Assembly: GCF_008014675.1 (NCBI RefSeq)
Contig: NZ_VOXD01000009.1
Coordinates: 62,001-126,000, forward strand
DNA from: Neolewinella aurantiaca
Lineage (GTDB): Bacteria; Bacteroidota; Bacteroidia; Chitinophagales; Saprospiraceae
DNA: 64,000 nt
Direction: 5' to 3'
The notes under the pieces were generated by a model that worked only from the letters and a program-made list of their open reading frames with translations, did no database searches and was not told the origin of the DNA. Both the position numbers and the translations under genes were made by a program. Below are positions 8,438 to 17,079 of the stretch, piece after piece (positions within the stretch are counted from its first letter, which is position 1; every line of letters starts with the position of its first letter).

Positions 8438-8441
8438 CCCT

Positions 8442-9635
8442 ATGACCACAACCAAGCCCCACCGCCTCAGCCAGCAGCGTAGCTCAAACGTAACCGAAAT
8501 CCTAACCCAACTCGTTGCCTTCCCGGTTCTCGGCGGAGAAGGGAACCACGCCATCGCCAACTGGATCAAGGCCTATCTGGACGAATACGGCGTTGCCTAC
8601 CAAACCGTACCCGACGAAACCGGGACGAAGGAAGCTATCCACTGCCGCATCGGCCCTGCCGTTGACGGTGGAATCATTTTGAGCGGGCATATGGATGTGG
8701 TACCGGTGGTTGGTCAGCCGTGGGATACTGATCCGTTTGAGCTTACGTTGAAGGGAGATAAGCTCTATGGCCGTGGGAGCTGCGACATGAAAGGTTTCCT
8801 TGCTTGTTGCCTGGCAAGCGTTCCACTGCTCCTGCGTTCGCGCCTGAAAAAGCCCGTTTACTTTGCCTTCAGCTTCGATGAGGAAATCGGTTGCATGGCC
8901 GGTGACCTGACCGCGGAAGCCATCCGCGATTTCTACGACGAAAAGCCCGGAGGTGCCATCATCGGTGAGCCCACGATGCTGCAGCCGATGGTGGGCCAGA
9001 AAGGCATCATGGTGTACACCACCACCGTGCACGGTAGCCAGGGGCACAGCAGCCGGGTAAAGCAGGAAGTCGATGCGATCCACGAAGCTGCCCGCCTCAT
9101 CGTTTGGCTCGAAGACAAGATGGACGCCCTCATCGCCGCCGGACGGACGGACGACCGCTTCCACCCCAACCATACAAGCATCCACGTAGGCACGATCAAA
9201 GGCGGCTCCGCCTTCAACATCATCGCCAACGAATGCAGTTTCGACTGGGACTTCCGCAACATCCCCATGGACGATGCCCAGGCCATCATCGACGATTTCC
9301 AGGCTTATTGTGCCGAACGAATCGAGCTGCGCCGCAAAACCTTCCCCGGCTTCAACATCACCCACTCCGCGATGCACCCGCCCGTTCCGCCGCTCGACAC
9401 GGCGGAGGACGAGCCGATCGTAGACCTGATCAAGAAGATCTCCGGCCGGACAGATGTATCCACCGTCGCTTACGCCGCCGAGGCGGGGCAGTTCTCTAAC
9501 GCCGGCTTTCCGGCCGTCATCTGCGGCCCCGGCGACATCGCGCAGGCGCACCGGGCTAATGAATTTTGCGCGGTAGAGCAACTGGAAGGGTGCATGGAAA
9601 TGATTGAGCGACTGGCCACGTTCAGCAGCCTTTAA
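8442..9635 (+). CDS. argE: Acetylornithine deacetylase (M20/ArgE family)
   Basis: This is a 397-residue cytosolic di-zinc hydrolase. The start at 8442 is preferred over 8391 because the extra residues lie in an inverted repeat and the promoter ends just before 8442. M20 motifs are present: SGHMDVVPV (His83, Asp85), GRGSCDMKG (Asp115), FDEEIG (Glu147/148, general base and ligand), an IGEP segment, and a late AQAHRANE with the last metal His. The order and length (about 390) fit ArgE, which makes ornithine from N-acetylornithine in arginine synthesis. Other M20 amidases (for example N-acetylcitrulline or succinyl-amino acid deacylases) cannot be excluded; an acetylcitrulline variant of the pathway is known in some Bacteroidota. 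The stop codon lies inside a 25-bp palindrome. Confidence 0.8.
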   Translation: MTTTKPHRLSQQRSSNVTEILTQLVAFPVLGGEGNHAIANWIKAYLDEYGVAYQTVPDETGTKEAIHCRIGPAVDGGIILSGHMDVVPVVGQPWDTDPFELTLKGDKLYGRGSCDMKGFLACCLASVPLLLRSRLKKPVYFAFSFDEEIGCMAGDLTAEAIRDFYDEKPGGAIIGEPTMLQPMVGQKGIMVYTTTVHGSQGHSSRVKQEVDAIHEAARLIVWLEDKMDALIAAGRTDDRFHPNHTSIHVGTIKGGSAFNIIANECSFDWDFRNIPMDDAQAIIDDFQAYCAERIELRRKTFPGFNITHSAMHPPVPPLDTAEDEPIVDLIKKISGRTDVSTVAYAAEAGQFSNAGFPAVICGPGDIAQAHRANEFCAVEQLEGCMEMIERLATFSSL

Positions 9636-9645
9636 GGCTGCTGAA
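9621..9645. repeat. 25-bp palindrome across the argE stop codon
   Basis: Perfect palindrome centred on TTTAAAG-like AT bases (arms TTCAGCAGCC/GGCTGCTGAA). It resembles one half of the 94-bp tandem unit downstream (TTCAGCCTGAAGGCTGAA) and may be a single related REP-type palindrome or a terminator without T run. Confidence 0.7.
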
Positions 9646-9666
9646 CAGCAAACTACCTCTTTAAAA

Positions 9667-10518
9667 ATGCGATTTCTCTTTTTATTTTCTCTCTCCTTTA
9701 TTTTAGGATGTAATACACTCCCAAAGGACCGCTACAATTTATTTACGTTTAGCCCGAAGGGCAATTACGTAAAAGACTCTACCGTAGAGATTAGCTTGAG
9801 CAACCCTATTTACTGTCCGCTTTTGGTGACAATTAGTTCAGAACAGGACTCAGCGGGCCTGTCCGTACAGTTGTCAGAGATTTCTCCGATTTACCTGCCA
9901 CCAATGCTACAGGATACCATCCTACAGCTGAGGGGCGACAGTACAAACGGAAAGTCCCGGTTGCTTTGGAGTATAAGTTACGCACACACACCTGATACGA
10001 TTCAGGCGGATTCATTTTTCCTCCCTTATCCCTACGGACGAACCCACTCCATCATGCAGAGCTATCATGGCAGTTTCTCTCATAATAACGACGGAGCCCG
10101 GTACGCCATCGATTTTGCGCTTTCGGTAGGTGATACGGTCTGCGCGGCCGCAGATGGCTACGTAGTCGGCGTGATCGAAGGTTACGAAAAAGGTGGTAAC
10201 GACAGCAAATGGATGGACTACGCTAACTTCATCAACCTCTACCATCCCACTAAGAATGTATACACTCAATACGTTCACCTGAAAAAAAACGGAAGTCTTG
10301 TGGAAGTCGGAGACCGGGTGGCAGCGGGCCAGGCAATAGGTATATCAGGGGCAACCGGCTGGACGAGCAAACCGCATTTACACTTCAATGTAGTACGATG
10401 GATAGAAGGGAAACGGGTTTCAGTCCCAGCCACATTCAGACAGAAAACGCTTATCTCCGGATCGGACTTCAAGAGAGGAGGCCGGCATGAGAATCTGATT
10501 CGCACCAAATCCTTTTAG
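9667..10518 (+). CDS. M23 (LytM-type) peptidase lipoprotein
   Basis: This is a 283-residue protein; the start at 9667 gives a lipoprotein signal (MRFLFLFSLSFILGC, Cys15). The N-terminal half is a beta-rich region of unknown role. The C-terminal half is an M23 domain: the FSHNNDGARYAIDF block supplies the first His and Asp ligands, GDTVCAAADGYVVGV the usual GxxVxAxxxGxV strand, and KPHLHFNV the HxH motif. These enzymes cut peptidoglycan cross-links or act as regulatory, inactive LytM proteins; the ligand residues here look complete, so activity is plausible. It follows argE by 31 bp and may be cotranscribed from the leaderless promoter. Immediately downstream the 94-bp repeat array begins. Confidence 0.88.
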   Translation: MRFLFLFSLSFILGCNTLPKDRYNLFTFSPKGNYVKDSTVEISLSNPIYCPLLVTISSEQDSAGLSVQLSEISPIYLPPMLQDTILQLRGDSTNGKSRLLWSISYAHTPDTIQADSFFLPYPYGRTHSIMQSYHGSFSHNNDGARYAIDFALSVGDTVCAAADGYVVGVIEGYEKGGNDSKWMDYANFINLYHPTKNVYTQYVHLKKNGSLVEVGDRVAAGQAIGISGATGWTSKPHLHFNVVRWIEGKRVSVPATFRQKTLISGSDFKRGGRHENLIRTKSF

Positions 10519-11461
10519 CTACCGTTCCACAGGCTTTAGCCTGTATATCCCTGTGTCCGGCTCCATTCAGCCTGAAGGCTGAAGAACAGTGAACCGGCGA
10601 TATTGGGCTACCGTTCCACAGGCTTTAGCCTGGGCATCCCTGCGTCCGGCTCCGTTCAGCCTGAAGGCTGAAGAACAGTGAATCGTTCAGCGATATTGGG
10701 GCTACCGTTCTACAGGCTTTAGCCTGTACATCCCTGCGTCCGGCTCCGTTCAGCCTGAAGGCTGAAGAACAGTGAACCGTTAAGCAATATTTGGGCGACC
10801 GTTCCACAGGCTTTAGCCTGGGCATCCCGGCGTCCGGCTCCGTTCAGCCTGAAGGCTGAAGAACAGTGAATCGTTCAGTAATATTTGGGCGACCGTTCCA
10901 CAGGCTTTAGCCTGGGCATCCCGGCGTCCGTCTCCGTTCAGCCTGAAGGCTGAAGAACAGTGAAACGTTCAGTAATATTTGGGCTACCGTTCCACAGGCT
11001 TTAGCCTGGATATCCCTGCGTCCGGCTCCGTTCAGCCTGAAGGCTGAAGAACAGTGAACCGTTCAGTAATATTTGGGCGACCGTTCCACAGGCTTTAGCC
11101 TGTACATCCCGGCGTCCGGCTCCGTTCAGCCTGAAGGCTGAAGAACAGTGAATCGTTCGGCAATATTTGGGCTATCGTTCCACAGGCTTTAGCCTGTACA
11201 TCCCTTCGTCCCTCTCCATTCAGCCTGAAGGCTGAAGAACAGTAAATCGTTCAGCGATATTGGGGCTACCGTTCCACAGGCTTTAGCCTGTACATCCCGG
11301 CGTCCGTCGTCTCCGTTCAGCCTGAAGGCTGAAGAACAGTGAACCGTTCAGTAATATTTGGGCTACCGTTCCACAGGCTTTAGCCTGGGCATCCCGGCGT
11401 CCGTCGTCTCCATTCAGCCTGAAGGCTGAAGAACAGTGAACCGTTCAGTAATATTTGGGTG
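10518..11461. repeat. Tandem array of ten 94-bp double-palindrome units
   Basis: Units start (at ACCGTTC) near 10521, 10610, 10704, 10798, 10892, 10986, 11080, 11174, 11268 and 11365. Spacing is 94 bp in most, 89 in the first and 97 in the last two (an extra GTC). Each unit holds two perfect short hairpins, CAGGCTTTAGCCTG and TTCAGCCTGAAGGCTGAA, separated by GTCCGGCTCC-type sequence and ending AGTAATATTTGGG. Units are about 90 percent or more identical with no unique spacers. The plan is like a BIME (paired REP palindromes), here amplified in tandem. It contains no convincing gene. Confidence 0.93.
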
Positions 11462-11533
11462 GCCCAGTTGGAGGGGTATATGAGAATGATTGAAGCCTTG
11501 GCGGCGCAGTTTAAGCGCGCTATAATTCTCTAA
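11462..11533 (+). pseudogene. Relic of an argE-like 3' end after the repeat array
   Basis: Twenty-four codons directly after the last repeat read AQLEGYMRMIEALAAQFKRA and stop. They align with the real ArgE C-terminus EQLEGCMEMIERLATFSSL (9571-9635), and the DNA is also similar (GGGTnnATGnnAATGATTGA). This is either a decayed duplicate tail or the original 3' end displaced when the M23 gene and array arrived. Confidence 0.6.
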
Positions 11534-11652
11534 TTAGGGGTACTGATGAATCAAATTGAGCAAACCACGCTCAAGGATAAACCTCTCCTCCCACAAACCT
11601 ACTCTCCCGATCGCCAGACTTACCTTACCTTAACCGTAAGTAAAGTCGAAAC

Positions 11653-14600
11653 ATGAAACCAATCGCTATTTTAAGCCTCGCACTACTGCTATTCCAGTGT
11701 GCTGCGCCTCTCCCCGACCCCGTACTTACCTTAGAAAACAACGACCACATCGTCCTCGTTGGAGGAAACCTGTGCTCAAGAATGATGGACTACAACCATT
11801 TAGAGACAGAGGTACAACTAAGGTTCCCTGAGCACCAGCTCTTCATCCGCAATATGTGCGACGGCGGCAACACGCCGGGCTTTCAGCCCCATTCCGCGCG
11901 CACCGATCCCTGGGCTTTTCCGGGCGCGGAGAAATTCCATCAGCACGATGGCCTTGCACGTGATTCCCGCTCTGAAGGCTTCTTCCCGACACCCGACGAG
12001 TGGCTCACCACCCTGGAGGCCGATATCATCATCGGCTTTTTCGGATACAGCGAGTCCTTCAGCGGCCCCGCGGGCGTTGACAACTTCAAGGCAGAGCTAA
12101 AAATGTGGTTAGACTATACTTCGCTATCCGATTACAACGGCAACGATTCTCCTCAGATCGCACTGGTGTCGCCCGCCGCTTTTCAGGACCGGTCTGCGGT
12201 GATGGACCTCCCCGATGGCAGCCTCGAAAACGAAAACCTGCGGCTCTACGCCGAGGCCATACGCGAGGTCGCCACCGAAGCGGGCGTCCCCTTCATTGAC
12301 CTCTTTGCGCCCACCGAAGCCTGGTTTGCCGGCAATACCGACATGACCACCGACGGCGCACAACTCTCCGAAAAAGCTTACAAGAAACTGGCGCCCTGGC
12401 TGGCAGACCGCCTCTTTGGGGGCGAGGCTGCAGAAGAGGCGCGAACGCAGGTGCATAAACTGGTTGAAGACAAGAACTGGCTTTGGCACAACGATTTCAA
12501 AATCCCCAACGGCGTACACGTCTACGGCCGCCGACACAACCCGTTCGGGCCCGACAATTACCCGATGGAAATCAAAAAGATCAGAGAGATGACCATGATT
12601 CGGGACACCGCAATCTGGTCCGCCCTTCGTGGCCAGGAATATGACATCGCCGCTGCCGACGCTAAAACCTTTACCCTCCCTCCCGTCGAGTCCAATTACT
12701 CCCTGGTCAAGGAAGACGGAACCGTAGACTACCTCTACGGCGAAGACCTGATGTCTACCTTCACCTTAGCCGACGGCTTCAAACTCGAGCTCTTCGCCTC
12801 CGAGGAAGAGTTCCCCGACCTCGCCAACCCCTGCCAGATGAGTTTCGACAATAAGGGACGGCTGTGGGTTGCCGTGATGCCAACCTACCCCCACTACAAA
12901 CCGGGCGACTCACGCCCCAACGATAAACTCCTCATTCTGGAGGATACCGATAACGACGGCAAAGCCGACAAATCAACCGTCTTCGCAGATGGCCTCCACG
13001 TCCCCGTTGGCTTCGAATTGGCTCCCGAAGGCGTTTACGTTTCTCAGGGCACCAACCTCGTCTTGCTGAAAGACACCGACGGAGACGACCACTACGACGA
13101 AAAAGAGATCATCTTGTCGGGTTTCGATGACCACGACACCCACCACACCATCAGCGCTTTCACTTCCGATCCTTCCGGAGCGATCATTATGGGCGAAGGC
13201 CTTTTCCTCCACTCTAACGTGGAGACCGCCTACGGTACCGTCCGGGCCGCCAATGGCGGCTTCTACCGGTTCAGTCCGCAACGCCGTCACCTGGAGCGCA
13301 CCGCCCAAATCCCGATCCCCAACCCGTGGGGCATCGCCCACGACGACTTCGGCCAGCCTTTCTTTGCTCAGACCTCAGGCCCCGCCGTGCACTGGATGCT
13401 GCCCAGCACCGTCAAAAACCAGTATGGTACCCAGGCTCCGCTTGCTTCACAACTGATCGAAGAAGACCATAAAGTGCGGCCGACTTCCGGCCTCGAATTT
13501 GTTTCCAGTCGTCATTTCCCCGAAGAAATGCAGGGAGATATGCTCATAAACAATACCATCGGCTTTCTGGGGATGAAGCAGCACGAGATGATCGACAACG
13601 AAAGCGGGAACTTCAGCACGAGATGGCGGCAAGACCTGATCAGCGGAACCGACACCAACTTCCGGCCCGTGGATATGGAGTTTGCTCCGGACGGGAGCCT
13701 TTACTTCATCGACTGGCACAACGTTCTGGTTGGCCACATGCAGCATAATGCCCGTGATCCCCTGCGCGACCACGTCCACGGTAAGGTTTACCGCATCACC
13801 TACCTCGAGCGCCCGCTCGTGGAGCCCGCCGAGATCGACGGAGCTTCCATCTCAACCCTGCTCAGTAACCTCGAACTACCCGAATACCGGTCCCGCTACC
13901 GGACACACCGTGAACTCCGGGGCCGACCTTCCGACGAAGTAATCCCCGCTGTAAAAAGCTGGATTGCCGACCAGGAAAAAAGCGCGCCCAACTACGAGAA
14001 GCTCCTGATGGAAGCCCTCTGGGTTACCTGGGGCCAAAACGAAGTCGACCAGGATTTACTCGAAACCGCACTGCAGGCCAAAGACTACCGCGTGCGTGCG
14101 GCTGCGGTTCAGGTACTGCGTTACAGCAGGCACCAGGTGAGCAACCATACCGGCCTGCTGAACACCGCCGCCGGCGATGAGCACCCGCGTGTGCGGATCA
14201 TGGCCCAAACCGCCGCCACCTGGCTACCCGAAGATGCCGGCCGGATGATTCTCGCTACTGCAGCCCAACACCCGGAGGAAGACTGGATGAAAAAATTCAA
14301 CGAAGCAGCCCCCAAATTCCTGACCGGCGAAGGACTCGACCGCCCCAAAGACGCAGCAATAGTTGCGAAGCACCTCAAAGGGGCTGACCTGAAGCAGTTC
14401 TCGGCGGGCGGAGAGATTTACCACAAAGACGGATCATGTGTCACCTGCCACCAGGAAACCGGAAAAGGCCTTACCGCCTCCGGCTTCCCTCCGCTGAAGG
14501 GTTCCGAATGGGTAAAGGGCGATCCGGAAGTGCTCGCTAAAATACTGCTCAAAGGCCTCATCGGTCCGATCACCGTAAAGGGTAAAGACTACCCCGGCCA

Positions 14601-14799
14601 GGTGCCCATGACGCCCTACGAAGACCTGCTCAACGACGACGAAATCGCCAAGGTGATGACTTACGTCCGCAACGCCTTCGGCAACCGGGCCTCGGTGATC
14701 ACCCCGGGGTTTGTCGCAGACGTAAGGGCGAAGATCGAAGCCTCCGGCCACGAGGGATACTTCCGGGTGGAGGAACTGAATGAGCCTTCTAAAAAGTAA
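11653..14799 (+). CDS. Lipoprotein fusion: SGNH hydrolase-like + PVC-type propeller + HEAT + cytochrome c
   Basis: This is a 1048-residue protein. The signal MKPIAILSLALLLFQC has a lipobox Cys16. Residues 30-260 resemble an SGNH/GDSL hydrolase: VLVGGNLCSRMM (block I region, with Gly-Asn rather than Gly-Asp-Ser), IIIGFFGYSESF, and a closing TTDGAQLSEKAY where the DxxH pair would be. Residues 370-730 form the beta-propeller of the Planctomycete-type membrane-bound dehydrogenase family (LFASEEEFPDLANPCQMSFD, DNDGKADKSTVFADGL, GLEFVSSRHFPEEMQGD). HEAT-like helices follow (760-900). A c-type haem site CVTCH (929-933) sits in a C-terminal cytochrome domain. Such proteins are exported and often occur with sugar oxidation genes; the substrate is unknown. 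ThuA and a second member (57601-61026) are in the window. A GCAGGTGCA copy (12447) encodes ARTQVH in a linker. Confidence 0.88.
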   Translation: MKPIAILSLALLLFQCAAPLPDPVLTLENNDHIVLVGGNLCSRMMDYNHLETEVQLRFPEHQLFIRNMCDGGNTPGFQPHSARTDPWAFPGAEKFHQHDGLARDSRSEGFFPTPDEWLTTLEADIIIGFFGYSESFSGPAGVDNFKAELKMWLDYTSLSDYNGNDSPQIALVSPAAFQDRSAVMDLPDGSLENENLRLYAEAIREVATEAGVPFIDLFAPTEAWFAGNTDMTTDGAQLSEKAYKKLAPWLADRLFGGEAAEEARTQVHKLVEDKNWLWHNDFKIPNGVHVYGRRHNPFGPDNYPMEIKKIREMTMIRDTAIWSALRGQEYDIAAADAKTFTLPPVESNYSLVKEDGTVDYLYGEDLMSTFTLADGFKLELFASEEEFPDLANPCQMSFDNKGRLWVAVMPTYPHYKPGDSRPNDKLLILEDTDNDGKADKSTVFADGLHVPVGFELAPEGVYVSQGTNLVLLKDTDGDDHYDEKEIILSGFDDHDTHHTISAFTSDPSGAIIMGEGLFLHSNVETAYGTVRAANGGFYRFSPQRRHLERTAQIPIPNPWGIAHDDFGQPFFAQTSGPAVHWMLPSTVKNQYGTQAPLASQLIEEDHKVRPTSGLEFVSSRHFPEEMQGDMLINNTIGFLGMKQHEMIDNESGNFSTRWRQDLISGTDTNFRPVDMEFAPDGSLYFIDWHNVLVGHMQHNARDPLRDHVHGKVYRITYLERPLVEPAEIDGASISTLLSNLELPEYRSRYRTHRELRGRPSDEVIPAVKSWIADQEKSAPNYEKLLMEALWVTWGQNEVDQDLLETALQAKDYRVRAAAVQVLRYSRHQVSNHTGLLNTAAGDEHPRVRIMAQTAATWLPEDAGRMILATAAQHPEEDWMKKFNEAAPKFLTGEGLDRPKDAAIVAKHLKGADLKQFSAGGEIYHKDGSCVTCHQETGKGLTASGFPPLKGSEWVKGDPEVLAKILLKGLIGPITVKGKDYPGQVPMTPYEDLLNDDEIAKVMTYVRNAFGNRASVITPGFVADVRAKIEASGHEGYFRVEELNEPSKK

Positions 14800-14853
14800 C
14801 TTTACGGAGCATTCCCTTCCTGCAACCGGCATGTCCTCCGAAACATACCCCTT

Positions 14854-15297
14854 ATGACACAAGACAAACCTGACAACAAATGCCCTTTCTGTAGAATCCG
14901 TGACGGAAAACTACCGGTCAGCATGATCCACGAAGATGAACTTGTAATGATCATCGTTGACCTCAACCCTATCAACGAGGGTCATTTGCTCATCATACCA
15001 AAAGTTCATTCTCCGGAGATGGCCGGCGTAGCACCGGACACCCTGGCCTACATGATGAGAATGGCCCAACGGATGAACAAGGCATTACGCAAATCCAGCT
15101 ATCGCTGCGAGGGGGTAAATCTCTTTATGGCCGACGGAGAGGCTGCCGGGCAGGAGGTCTTTCCCTGTCATCTCCATGTATACCCACGGTTCAAAGGAGA
15201 TGGTTTTGGTTTCCGACACGTAAAGGGTCAGCATTTTATTAGAACCGATCGGGAGCGAATGGACGCTATTGCCCTCGAGCTCCGGGAATTACTGTGA
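14854..15297 (+). CDS. HIT-family nucleotide-binding protein
   Basis: This is a 147-residue protein. CPFC (10-13) is the N-terminal zinc-site start typical of HIT hydrolases, followed by IVDLNPINEGHLLIIPK (the conserved strand and PxxxGHxLIxPK motif). The HIT triad reads QEVFPCHLHVYPR: the middle (catalytic) His106 and His108 are present, but the first His of HxHxHxx is Pro104. This is a change in a residue that is usually conserved, so activity may be altered; some HIT proteins with an incomplete triad remain hydrolases. It starts 54 bp after the PVC-type lipoprotein and is probably in the same transcript, although no functional link is known. Confidence 0.88.
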   Translation: MTQDKPDNKCPFCRIRDGKLPVSMIHEDELVMIIVDLNPINEGHLLIIPKVHSPEMAGVAPDTLAYMMRMAQRMNKALRKSSYRCEGVNLFMADGEAAGQEVFPCHLHVYPRFKGDGFGFRHVKGQHFIRTDRERMDAIALELRELL

Positions 15298-15426
15298 AAC
15301 CTCGTCAAACGCTCCTCACTTCCGGAAAAAACGAGACCACTCACGCTACGGTCCGGTACAGCCACCTGAAAGCAACCCCTTGGTTCAACCACCAGATGAA
15401 CACCGACCATACCAATAATTGCAGCT

Positions 15427-16383
15427 ATGAAATTTCTCCTTTCGCTAATCCCAACGCTTTTCTTACTCTGCTCCTGTAACCCATCCGCGGCACCTGCGGC
15501 CGCGCCCGAAGAAGAAGATAAGCCGTACATCGTATTCGTAACCGGAGACGACGAATACCGTTCTGAGGAATCCATGCCGATGCTCGCCCGGCTGGTGGAA
15601 CGAGAACTGGGGGCACGAACGAAAGTGCTTTACGCCCTCGACTCGGCCGGCTACATCAACCCCAACATAACCGACAATATTCCCGGCCTCGAAGCACTGG
15701 ACTCGGCCGACATGATGGTCTGTTTCCTGCGCTGGCGCAACCTGCCCGACGACCAGGCGAAGCACATTCTGGACTTTGCCGAAAGCGGCAAACCAATGGC
15801 CGGGTTCCGCACCAGTACCCATTCGTTTATGTACAAAAAAGACACGCTGCGCCAGCACCTCAACAACGAATGGCCCGCCGCCGTCTTTGGCCAGCAGTGG
15901 ATCACACATCACGGTCACTTCGCCGATGGCCACGATCCAATGACCGAAGTTGAGGTATTCCCGGAGGCAGAAAGCCCGATCCTCAACGGCGTCAACGGCT
16001 TCCCGGCCTACTCGTGGCTGTACCACGTCGACGGCGGTAAATGGACAATCAACCCCAACGCAAGCCCCTTACTGAAAGGCACTTCTCTGCGTAGCAAACA
16101 CCAGGAAGCAGGTCGCCTGGACCAGTTCCCCCTTTCCAACCCCGTTGCGTGGACCAATGACTACAAAGGTGCACCCGTTTTCTTCACCACGCTCGGCCAC
16201 CCCTACGACTGGAAGAACCCCAACATGAGAAAACTTGCGCTCAATGGCATCGCCTGGGCGCTGGGCAAAGCAGATAAAATCCCGGCTTCAGGTCTGAATC
16301 CGGAAATCAACGGCGTTTACCAACCAAATAATTCCGGTTTTGGGGAAAAATTCAAAACAGGACGAAAGCCGGAGGCGTTCTAA
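15427..16383 (+). CDS. ThuA-domain lipoprotein
   Basis: This is a 318-residue protein with lipobox LCSC (Cys17) and an Ala/Pro-rich linker (SAAPAAAPEEED). A GCACCTGCGGCCGCGCC variant of the dispersed motif encodes this linker. The body is a ThuA domain (class I glutamine-amidotransferase-like fold): IVFVTGDDEYRSEESMPML, a SADMMVCFLRWR strand, GKPMAGFRTSTHSF, then the GHPYDWKNPNMRKLALNGIAWAL ending that is typical of ThuA proteins in Bacteroidota and Planctomycetes. Such proteins commonly accompany PVC-type haem lipoproteins, as here (gene at 11653-14799), and are thought to act in oxidation of sugars such as trehalose derivatives; the reaction is not established. Confidence 0.88.
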   Translation: MKFLLSLIPTLFLLCSCNPSAAPAAAPEEEDKPYIVFVTGDDEYRSEESMPMLARLVERELGARTKVLYALDSAGYINPNITDNIPGLEALDSADMMVCFLRWRNLPDDQAKHILDFAESGKPMAGFRTSTHSFMYKKDTLRQHLNNEWPAAVFGQQWITHHGHFADGHDPMTEVEVFPEAESPILNGVNGFPAYSWLYHVDGGKWTINPNASPLLKGTSLRSKHQEAGRLDQFPLSNPVAWTNDYKGAPVFFTTLGHPYDWKNPNMRKLALNGIAWALGKADKIPASGLNPEINGVYQPNNSGFGEKFKTGRKPEAF

Positions 16384-16442
16384 AAACCCAAAGCCGGAGC
16401 ACCAGAAGCTCATTTCTTGCTCCCGGTCTAAAGTTCCGGACG

Positions 16443-16841
16443 ATGCCCCCAATCCTTTTCTTCGATGGTGTATGCAACCTCTGCAATCAGGCGGTTCAGG
16501 TGTTTATCCGCCGGGACACGGAGGGCAAGCTGCGTTTCGCAAGCCTTCAGTCAGACCTCGCAAAAGAACTGCTTCCCCAACTCGGAGTAGATCCCGAAGA
16601 TATGACCAGTCTGGTTTTCGTGCAGGGCAATAAAGCGTATTTACGCAGCGAAGGCGCACTCCGGGCCGATGCTTATCTCGGTGGCCTGCAGGGCACCATC
16701 AGCAACGCGCTACGGATTTTTCCGCTCTGGTTGCGCGACGGCGTTTACCGTATAATTTCCCGCAACCGGTACCGATGGTTCGGTAAAAAAGATTCCTGCA
16801 TGCTTCCACGCCCTGAATGGAAGGAGCGGTTTCTGGAGTAG
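16443..16841 (+). CDS. DCC-family thiol-disulphide oxidoreductase-like protein (DUF393)
   Basis: This is a 132-residue cytosolic protein. It begins PPILFFDGVCNLCN: the DGxCxLC motif (residues 8-14) that names the DCC family. The rest fits the family: FIRRDTEGKLRFASLQSD, then a ALRIFPLWLRDGVYRIISRNRYRWFGKKDSC pattern with a final Cys. Members have a thioredoxin-like fold; the reaction is unknown. It starts 59 bp after the ThuA gene on the same strand. Confidence 0.93.
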   Translation: MPPILFFDGVCNLCNQAVQVFIRRDTEGKLRFASLQSDLAKELLPQLGVDPEDMTSLVFVQGNKAYLRSEGALRADAYLGGLQGTISNALRIFPLWLRDGVYRIISRNRYRWFGKKDSCMLPRPEWKERFLE

Positions 16842-17079
16842 ACGAAGAAGAGCAGACAGAGCTCAGCGCACAACAACGTATGCTCCGCTCGTACGTCCCC
16901 TTTTTGTGCTAAAATGACCACGAATGCGAAGCCACTCGCGCAGAGCGGGCATTGCCACGCGGAGCGCGACCCACTACTTTCTACCAACTCCCCCCCCGCC
17001 TGCAATGATTCCCCCGAAGGTTACGTTCCTTATTTCGGGCGCACAAACCCCTACCTTTGCGCCCTCTTAATCCCGGACT

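Noticed and set aside
8502-9581. 359-codon minus-strand ORF opposite argE
   Set aside because: Shadow of the M20 gene; no domain or promoter.
10518-11461. Possible CRISPR array
   Set aside because: All 94 bp of each unit repeat; there are no unique spacers and no cas genes, and each unit has two different palindromes.
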